10,074 bases of DNA from assembly GCA_031275515.1 (NCBI GenBank), contig JAISOQ010000180.1, positions 1-10,074 of the forward strand, in the 5' to 3' direction. Numbering within the stretch: position 1 is the stretch's first letter; the number at the start of each line of letters is the position of its first letter. The stretch is from Treponema sp. GTDB taxonomy: Bacteria; Spirochaetota; Spirochaetia; Treponematales; Breznakiellaceae. This document shows positions 6,205-10,074 of this stretch, piece after piece. The translations under genes and the position numbers were made by a program. The notes under the pieces are model-generated. The model was not told where the DNA came from. It saw nothing but the letters and a program-made list of their open reading frames with translations, and did no database searches.

Positions 6205-7560
6205 TTAGGGGCTGTAAACCACCCGGCCCCCGCAGATTACGGCTTTTATGCCTACAGGCGGCAGAGCGCAGGTTTCAAGGCCGTAGCCGGCCCTGTCGGT
6301 TATAGTTTCGGGATCGAAGAGGCAGAGATCGGCGTCAGAGCCTTCCCTGATGCGGCCTTTTTTCCCAAGACCCAGGCGGTTTGCCGGCAGGAGGGTGAGT
6401 TTCCGCAGCCCTTCCATGAGGGAAAGGCACCTTTTTTCCCTGACGAATTCCCTGAGGAACCGGGCGGGACTTCCGGCGGCCCGGGGATGGCTCTTCTTTA
6501 CCCCCCCGGCGTCTATGGACATGATGGCGTCGCTTCCCAAACATACAAAGGGAAGCCGGTAAACCGTTTCGAGGTCCTTCATGGGGATGGCGTTGTGGCA
6601 GGCCACGGTCGTTTCAGCAGAGGCGTGGCGCAGTTCCGCGAAAATTTCCGGCGTACAGTATTGGCCTGCCAAAGGACCGGAAATGATTTCCAGATCCCTG
6701 ACGCCGAAGTTGAAGTCCTCAAACCCCTTGTCGAAAACCGCGGACCGGATATACGTGGCCCAGGTATCGTAAGGGTACATGTCGGCGCATATATCGGCCC
6801 CGGAATTCTCGATAAACCGGGAGGTAATTTCCAGGTTGTTTCCGCCGCTGGAGACGCCGTAGACATTGGCGGCATAGTGGGAGATTTGGAGGGCCGCGCC
6901 GGTAATACGCGAGGCGGAGATCGCTTCCTCCACGGTTTCAACCGCCCGGGAAGGCGTATCGTACCGCATGTGTACGGCAAAAAACCTGCCCCGCTCCCTG
7001 ACCGCTTCGCAGAGGGCCAGGACTTCCGCAAAACCCGTCCCCGGACAGTATTGCAGTCCAAAAGACACGCCCAAAGCGCCCTCATCCATAGACTCCAGGG
7101 CCATGTCCTTCATCCTGAGAATTTGGGACGAAGAAGCGGCGTCGTAGTCCCCTATGCCGAGAGTCCTCCGCAGGGTGGTACACCCCGCTAAGGTAAAGCA
7201 GTTTATGGGGAGCGCCTCTTTTTCAAGCCGGGAAAGGTACTTCCCTGCCGGATAGTTGCTTTCCCCGCAGTTACCGCCCAGGATAGTCGTGTTACCCGTG
7301 GCCGCGGCGCAGGCGGCCACCTGCCGGGGAAAACGGAATTCCCCGGCCTTCTCCCCTTCGGCGGATTCCTCATGAATGTGAGGATCGATGAACCCCGGAG
7401 AAAGGACCAGCCCCCTGCCGTCAATTTCCTCCGCGGCCTTGAGGGCCTCCCGGCTGAGGGCGGCGATACTGCCTGCCTTGACGCCGAGATTGAGAACTTC
7501 CTCCATCCCGGACTCGGGGTCCATGATCCTGGCCCCGGAGACTACCAGATCGAATTCCAA
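6205..7560 (-). CDS. N-acyl-D-amino-acid deacylase (D-aminoacylase, amidohydrolase family)
   Basis: This 451-residue metal-dependent hydrolase removes the acyl (or aminoacyl) group from N-substituted D-amino acids. The metal ligands and catalytic residues fall in the D-aminoacylase order: His61 and His63 (DPHIHEES), the bridging Cys98 (GGNCGES) that replaces the carboxylated lysine of most amidohydrolases, His197 (VHMRYDT), His228 (ISHYAAN) and the catalytic Asp344 (LGSDAIMS). HPRAAGSPARFLREFV at 358-373 matches the family's HPRxxGxxxRxLxxxV block, and the C-terminal SDADLCLFDPETI strand closes the composite beta-sandwich. It is slightly shorter than classical enzymes of about 480 residues. 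The start is TTG, chosen because MEFDLVVSGARIMDPESG aligns with normal N-termini; it directly follows the carrier's TGA in the same frame, implying coupled translation. Related dipeptide-D-residue hydrolases are a possible alternative function. Confidence 0.87.
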   Translation of the reverse strand: MEFDLVVSGARIMDPESGMEEVLNLGVKAGSIAALSREALKAAEEIDGRGLVLSPGFIDPHIHEESAEGEKAGEFRFPRQVAACAAATGNTTILGGNCGESNYPAGKYLSRLEKEALPINCFTLAGCTTLRRTLGIGDYDAASSSQILRMKDMALESMDEGALGVSFGLQYCPGTGFAEVLALCEAVRERGRFFAVHMRYDTPSRAVETVEEAISASRITGAALQISHYAANVYGVSSGGNNLEITSRFIENSGADICADMYPYDTWATYIRSAVFDKGFEDFNFGVRDLEIISGPLAGQYCTPEIFAELRHASAETTVACHNAIPMKDLETVYRLPFVCLGSDAIMSIDAGGVKKSHPRAAGSPARFLREFVREKRCLSLMEGLRKLTLLPANRLGLGKKGRIREGSDADLCLFDPETITDRAGYGLETCALPPVGIKAVICGGRVVYSP

Positions 7561-8961
7561 TCAGAAACCAATCCCTATGGCAAGGGCGATAAAAACAGCC
7601 TGGGTCAGGAAAAGCCAGAGGAACAGGGGTGCCAGCCACTTCCACCAGCTGGTCACCTTGACGCCGCCTATACCGGCCATAACCACCGCAAAGGCGGTAG
7701 GCCACAGGATATTGGAAAGCCCGTCGCCGAACTGAAAGGCAAGCACCGCAACCTGGCGGCTGATGCCGAGAATATCCGCCAGGGGCGCCATAATCGGCAT
7801 GACCGTAGCGGCCTGCCCGGACCCCGAGGGAACAAGGAAGTTGAGCAGGGTTTGAAATACCAGCATCAATTCCGCCGCCGCCCATTTGGGCATAGAGGCA
7901 AGGGGCGCCGACATCCCGTACACCACGGTGTCAATGATCCGCCCCTCTGTAAGTACAACCCGTATGCCTCTGGCTATACCGACCATAAGACAGGCGACAG
8001 TAATATCCTGGAGACCCGCAATGATCTTCCTGACAAACTCGTTGGGGGTCCAGCCCATGATGACGGCGACGGCCATAGACATCAGCAGGAAGGCCGATGC
8101 GATTTCCCCAAAGTACCAGCCCCAAACCTTGACGCCGATTACGAAGATCGCCAGGGTTGCGAAAAAAACCAGCAAAACCAGCTTCTGGCGCAGGCCGAAT
8201 TCGTATCGGGCAAGGGACTTTTCATCCATAGCGAATTTGCTAAAGTCTTCTCCCTTTACCAGGCTCTTTGAAGGATCCTTCTGAATCATCAGGGCATAGC
8301 GGACCATGTATAGAGAAGCCACGGCGATCATCGCAATGTGGGCAACAATCCTGAAGGCCGCGCCGGACAGGTAGGGAAGTTCCGCGATACCCTGGGCAAC
8401 GCCGACGGTAAAGGGGTTCATGGCGGCCCCCGAATAGCCCATGCCAACCCCCAGGGCGACAATGCCAATGCCTATCAGCGCGTCGTAACCCATAGCTATG
8501 GCAATCCCCACAAAGATAGGGATAAAAGGCAGGGATTCTTCAAACATCCCTATAGTAGACGCCGCAAGGCCGAAGATGATGAGGAAAATGGGAATCAGCG
8601 TGACCCGGGCTTTGCCTTTCAAAACCTTGAGGAGTCCCGAAACAAGTCCCTGAATGGCGCCGGAGGACAAAAGCAAATTGATAGAAGCAAAAGAAATGAA
8701 GATAAAAAACACAATATCCGCGGCGTCCACCATCCCGTCGAAGATGGCCTGGACTGCCTTGAAAAACCCCACAGGGCTTTTGTCTACCGTATGAAAAGTA
8801 CCGGGCACTACCACCGTCCGCCCTGCGGCGTTCTGGGCCCGGTCGAACTCACCCGCCGGCAGTACCCAGGTCAGCGCCGCCGTCACCATGATGATGCCCG
8901 CAAGCAAAATGTAGACATGGGGCATGGCCAACTTCTTTTTCTTTTCCGCTAAATCCGACAT
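7561..8961 (-). CDS. YfcC-family inner-membrane carrier
   Basis: This 466-residue polytopic membrane protein belongs to the YfcC/C4-dicarboxylate-anaerobic-carrier-like family, part of the ion transporter superfamily. Hallmarks are LTWVLPAGEFDR at 30-41; the signature from IGMFEESLPFIPIF at 137-150 through GYDALIG, MNPFTVGVAQGIAELPYLSG (181-200); and the second signature near 375-416 with LVPSGSGQAATVMPIMAPL and AFQFGDGLSN. About twelve hydrophobic segments are seen. I start at the ATG at 8961, because it has a perfect AAGGAG six bases upstream; the frame is open further to 9060 but that extension is basic and lies over the promoter. Family members are described as amino-acid, peptide or carboxylate carriers, with poor substrate definition. 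Here it heads a unit with a D-aminoacylase and a racemase, so uptake of an acylated or peptide-linked D-amino acid is inferred. Confidence 0.88.
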   Translation of the reverse strand: MSDLAEKKKKLAMPHVYILLAGIIMVTAALTWVLPAGEFDRAQNAAGRTVVVPGTFHTVDKSPVGFFKAVQAIFDGMVDAADIVFFIFISFASINLLLSSGAIQGLVSGLLKVLKGKARVTLIPIFLIIFGLAASTIGMFEESLPFIPIFVGIAIAMGYDALIGIGIVALGVGMGYSGAAMNPFTVGVAQGIAELPYLSGAAFRIVAHIAMIAVASLYMVRYALMIQKDPSKSLVKGEDFSKFAMDEKSLARYEFGLRQKLVLLVFFATLAIFVIGVKVWGWYFGEIASAFLLMSMAVAVIMGWTPNEFVRKIIAGLQDITVACLMVGIARGIRVVLTEGRIIDTVVYGMSAPLASMPKWAAAELMLVFQTLLNFLVPSGSGQAATVMPIMAPLADILGISRQVAVLAFQFGDGLSNILWPTAFAVVMAGIGGVKVTSWWKWLAPLFLWLFLTQAVFIALAIGIGF

Positions 8962-8967
8962 ACGCTT

Positions 8968-8973
8968 CTCCTT
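8968..8973 (-). promoter_or_regulatory. Shine-Dalgarno that decides the carrier start
   Basis: AAGGAG on the minus strand is six bases before the ATG at 8961, the same arrangement as at the binding-protein gene. This rules against the longer 499-residue reading. Confidence 0.75.
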
Positions 8974-9031
8974 CTCCCTTAAAAATGATCTCCTGACGCG
9001 GATAACCGTCGGAAGCCGCATTAACTGCATA

Positions 9032-9060
9032 ATTATACAACGATTATTCACATTTTGCAT
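9032..9060 (-). promoter_or_regulatory. Candidate promoter of the D-amino-acid unit
   Basis: A perfect TATAAT on the minus strand (complement of 9032-9037) lies about 70 bases before the carrier ATG. The hexamer at -35 distance, ATGCAA (complement of 9055-9060), matches the consensus at only three positions, so an activator may be needed. The region between it and the carrier Shine-Dalgarno shows no strong hairpin. Confidence 0.45.
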
Positions 9061-9102
9061 AGCTAAATTTTGAGTCTTTTGTCCATCATGAAGGGTTAAA
9101 TC

Positions 9103-9122
9103 AGCCGCAGGCGCGGTTTTTT
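9103..9122 (+). terminator. Terminator-like hairpin with no gene before it
   Basis: AGCCGC (9103-9108), a four-base loop AGGC, and GCGGTT (9113-9118) form a short stem with one G-U pair. The stem runs straight into a T6 run (9117-9122). It is oriented for plus-strand transcription, but no plus-strand gene lies upstream within the window. It may stop antisense transcription into the carrier region or simply be fortuitous. Confidence 0.35.
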
Positions 9123-9154
9123 AATTAACCTAAGCTCGATGGATATAGTAACGG

Positions 9155-9213
9155 TCCGCGAATTTTCATGAATTACCCGGATTTAATTCGCGTTAATTCG
9201 TGTAATTCGCGGA
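9155..9213. repeat. AATTCG short-period repeat with terminal inverted repeats
   Basis: TCCGCGAATT at 9155-9164 is the exact complement of AATTCGCGGA at 9204-9213. Between and within them AATTCG occurs at 9185, 9195 and 9204, giving a 10- and 9-base spacing with CGTT and TGT linkers. This AATTCGYG pattern resembles a short periodic repeat that I have seen scattered in intergenic DNA of diverse bacteria. It is not coding and not CRISPR, since there are no unique spacers. Confidence 0.6.
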
Positions 9214-9229
9214 TTTGCAGGACAAAGGC

Positions 9230-9258
9230 TTGACAAAACCATAGTAAGCCGGTATGGT
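9230..9258 (+). promoter_or_regulatory. Plus-strand promoter P1
   Basis: A perfect TTGACA (9230-9235) is 17 bases from TATGGT (9253-9258), which matches the -10 box at four of six positions. ACCATA (9238-9243) and TATGGT (9253-9258) form a dyad with a nine-base centre that covers the spacer and -10 box, so it could serve as an operator. The predicted start near 9265 gives a leader of about 300 bases before the lipoprotein gene. Confidence 0.5.
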
Positions 9259-9320
9259 AATCCTACTACTAAGCCGCTTGATTTTGTCGAAGGGACAGGC
9301 TGGGGCATTTAAAAAATTGA

Positions 9321-9350
9321 CCGCGAATTAACGCTATTTTTTACGAATTA
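9321..9350. repeat. Second, degenerate AATTCG-type repeat in inverse orientation
   Basis: CCGCGAATTAACGC at 9321-9334 and ACGAATTA at 9343-9350 correspond to the reverse complement of the repeat units at 9185-9212. The two repeat blocks therefore face each other about 110 bases apart, with promoter P1 between them. Confidence 0.5.
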
Positions 9351-9363
9351 TTTGGACAGCTTC

Positions 9364-9393
9364 TTGACATGGCAATAATTTTGCGCTTAGTAT
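9364..9393 (+). promoter_or_regulatory. Plus-strand promoter P2
   Basis: A perfect TTGACA (9364-9369) is followed after 18 bases by TAGTAT (9388-9393), a four-of-six match. The predicted start is near 9400, just ahead of the attenuator-like structure. It is the promoter nearest to the lipoprotein gene. Confidence 0.5.
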
Positions 9394-9419
9394 GGGGCGA
9401 GTTTTTTGCCGGGAAAGTC

Positions 9420-9480
9420 CGGGAAGAGCCTGGGGTTGCCGGTTATAAAAAATCCTCTTCTTGTGGAGAGGGAATTTTTT
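9420..9480 (+). terminator. Intrinsic terminator with competing antiterminator (candidate attenuator)
   Basis: CCTCTTC (9454-9460), loop TTGT, and GGAGAGG (9465-9471) form a seven-pair stem with one G-U pair. It is followed by GAA and a T6 run (9475-9480), which is a standard intrinsic terminator. Upstream, CGGGAAGAG (9420-9428) can pair with CTCTTCTTG (9455-9463) over nine positions, two of them G-U, which would dismantle the terminator stem. This arrangement lies between promoter P2 and the lipoprotein gene. Alternatively the terminator simply ends an independent RNA of about 80 bases starting near 9400. Confidence 0.55.
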
Positions 9481-9488
9481 CTAAATAA

Positions 9489-9537
9489 GGCTCCAGGCAG
9501 GCTTTACAGGGTCAAGTCCTGGGGAGTTCCTGGAGCC
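9489..9537 (+). promoter_or_regulatory. Long-range inverted repeat next to the ribosome binding site
   Basis: GGCTCCAGG (9489-9497) and CCTGGAGCC (9529-9537) are exact complements and enclose 31 bases, in which CAGG (9507-9510) can pair with CCTG (9518-9521). The outer stem ends 11 bases before the AAGGAGG of the lipoprotein gene. It may be a cis-regulatory RNA domain or a 5' stabiliser; I recognise no known riboswitch class in it. Confidence 0.5.
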
Positions 9538-9548
9538 ATGCAGTCTGT

Positions 9549-9555
9549 AAGGAGG
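9549..9555 (+). promoter_or_regulatory. Strong Shine-Dalgarno supporting a TTG start
   Basis: AAGGAGG is seven bases before the TTG at 9563. This near-ideal site makes the non-ATG start credible and rejects the out-of-frame ATG at 9538. Confidence 0.75.
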
Positions 9556-9562
9556 AGCGGTA

Positions 9563-10036
9563 TTGAAATCCCTGCAAAAAACAGCGTTTGTCATTATTAT
9601 TTTGGCTCTCTCCCTTATGGGCTGCGGAGAGGCGGGCAGCGTCGGCATATTTGTCTCGGATGATGAGGATATTCAGGGAAAAGCCGCCAGCGCCGCCGAG
9701 TCCCTCTTTCTGGTCCCGGTTCACCGGGAATACCACGAATCTTCCGCCTTTGCCAAGACCGAAGATCATCTTTCGGTGTTTGTAGTCTACAGTTCCGGCG
9801 TTACCCGGAAGGTTCCCCTGGACGAAATCGAGATTATACTGGAAAAGACCATCCTTGCCGATGATACCCCCTATTCATTTAAAAGCGCCGGGGAAAAGCA
9901 GGTGGTGGTAAACTACGGAAACTTAACCGCCCAGTATGCAATCATCGTCCGATCCAGTACGGAAACCCCTGACGGGCTGAGTCCCTCCACCCCATCCGGG
10001 GGGACTTCTGTTGGCATAGACATTAAGTGGAAGTAG
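9563..10036 (+). CDS. Small lipoprotein with an Ig-like domain
   Basis: This predicted 157-residue exported lipoprotein has no assigned function. A basic N-terminus (MKSLQK) and a hydrophobic run to residue 19 end in the lipobox LMGC, with Cys21 as the likely lipidated residue. Residues 64-130 read like a single bacterial Ig-like (Big-type) beta-sandwich: the LSVFVVYSSGVTRKVPLDEI strand pair, then SFKSAGEKQVVVNYGNLTAQ and YAIIV. That strand pattern (a predicted force or law followed by ...VTVTYGG...A...V) is common in spirochaetal surface proteins. The tail after residue 131 is rich in Ser, Thr, Pro and Gly and ends in IDIKWK. Translation starts at TTG with a strong AAGGAGG. Two promoters and an attenuator-like leader suggest regulated expression. 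It is divergent from the D-amino-acid unit, and a functional link to it is not shown. Confidence 0.72.
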   Translation: MKSLQKTAFVIIILALSLMGCGEAGSVGIFVSDDEDIQGKAASAAESLFLVPVHREYHESSAFAKTEDHLSVFVVYSSGVTRKVPLDEIEIILEKTILADDTPYSFKSAGEKQVVVNYGNLTAQYAIIVRSSTETPDGLSPSTPSGGTSVGIDIKWK

Positions 10037-10050
10037 GAAGGCGTTGTGGC

Positions 10051-10074
10051 GGGGGGGGGGGCGGGGGGCGGGGG
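10051..10074 (+). repeat. G-rich low-complexity tract at the window end
   Basis: A G11 run (10051-10061), then C, G6, C and G5, fills the last 24 bases, starting 14 bases after the lipoprotein stop. It may be a genuine unstable homopolymer tract or a sequencing and assembly artefact at a contig end; the sequence alone cannot decide. Confidence 0.6.

Larger units (their letters stand above)
9214..9562 (+). other. Regulatory intergenic region ahead of the lipoprotein gene
   Basis: About 350 bases carry no convincing gene. They hold, in order, a promoter with a dyad across its -10 region, a degenerate inverted copy of the AATTCG repeat, a second promoter, an attenuator-like terminator, a long-range inverted repeat and a strong Shine-Dalgarno. 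Each is listed separately. Confidence 0.6.

Noticed and set aside
5743..7191. A 482-codon plus-strand open frame opposite the deacylase and racemase genes.
   Set aside because: It spans two well-identified minus-strand genes and their junction, has a proline- and glycine-rich composition typical of an antisense shadow in GC-rich coding DNA, and shows no recognisable domain.
7372..8271. A 299-codon plus-strand open frame opposite the carrier gene.
   Set aside because: Highly polar, repeat-poor translation with no domain, crossing the carrier/deacylase junction; it is the mirror of hydrophobic codons in the carrier.
8962..9060. N-terminal extension of the carrier to 499 residues.
   Set aside because: The extension is basic and non-family-like, overlaps the candidate promoter, and the ATG at 8961 has a perfect Shine-Dalgarno.
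9281..9291. ATTTTGTCGAA matches 11 bases of the regulator promoter region (5264-5274, opposite strand).
   Set aside because: Matches of this length are expected by chance many times among all pairs of positions in 10 kb, and it is only part of one arm of the dyads.
9155..9350. The AATTCG repeat as a CRISPR array.
   Set aside because: Units are about 10 bases with no unique spacers of usual length and no cas genes.
9409..9426. GGGAAAGTCCGGG resembles the conserved P4 segment of RNase P RNA.
   Set aside because: The remaining RNase P core, including the 3' conserved half, is absent, and there is room for only about 150 bases before the lipoprotein gene.
9392..9448. A possible 18-codon leader peptide starting with ATG at 9392 and ending just before the terminator.
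   Set aside because: It has no Shine-Dalgarno, its ATG lies on the P2 -10 box so only a P1 transcript could carry it, and it has no run of one regulatory amino acid.
9505..9531. AGGGTCAAGTCCTGG is reminiscent of the signal recognition particle RNA apical domain.
   Set aside because: The conserved GGAA tetraloop and the asymmetric-loop sequences are missing.
9406..9663. An 85-codon plus-strand open frame across the leader.
   Set aside because: It overlaps the terminator, the inverted repeat and the lipoprotein start in another frame, and resembles no known protein.

Overview
This window most likely comes from a spirochaete of the Treponema type, possibly one of the GC-moderate termite-gut treponemes. 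Three things suggest this: the sugar-binding protein has a signal peptide running into an AGGGRQ stretch, the lipoprotein has an Ig-like fold, and Shine-Dalgarno sites are AAGGAG-like with occasional TTG starts. The assignment is from sequence style only, with no marker gene in view. There is no rRNA, tRNA, CRISPR array, transposase or phage gene.

Layout. At the left is a plus-strand EamA/DMT-type exporter (50-934), with a consensus -10 box almost touching its start codon. It converges on a long run of minus-strand genes. Reading in the direction of transcription, right to left, these are: a YfcC-family carrier (8961-7561), an N-acyl-D-amino-acid deacylase (7560-6205), a DapF-fold amino-acid racemase resembling histidine racemase CntK (6192-5356), a LacI-family regulator (5225-4206), and a three-gene carbohydrate ABC importer without an ATPase (binding protein 4099-2858, permeases 2845-1943 and 1927-1040).

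How the genes work together. The right-hand trio forms a tight transcription unit. The deacylase TTG start directly follows the carrier TGA, and the racemase Shine-Dalgarno overlaps the deacylase stop. A coherent reading is uptake of an N-acyl- or peptide-linked D-amino acid, release of the free D-amino acid, and racemisation to the L form. The substrate is inferred, not shown. The LacI-type gene has a well-formed promoter (TTGACG-N17-TATAAT) followed by dyad sites, so it is probably autoregulated and controls the downstream sugar importer. Two hairpins and a weak promoter separate it from the binding-protein gene.

The roughly 600-base stretch from 8962 to 9562 is unusually rich in signals. 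It holds the divergent promoter of the D-amino-acid unit, AATTCG-type short repeats in opposite orientations, two plus-strand promoters with perfect TTGACA boxes, an intrinsic terminator with a competing antiterminator pairing, and a second long-range inverted repeat next to a strong Shine-Dalgarno. This leads into a small lipoprotein gene (9563-10036). The window ends in a G-rich low-complexity tract that may be a real homopolymer or a contig-end artefact.
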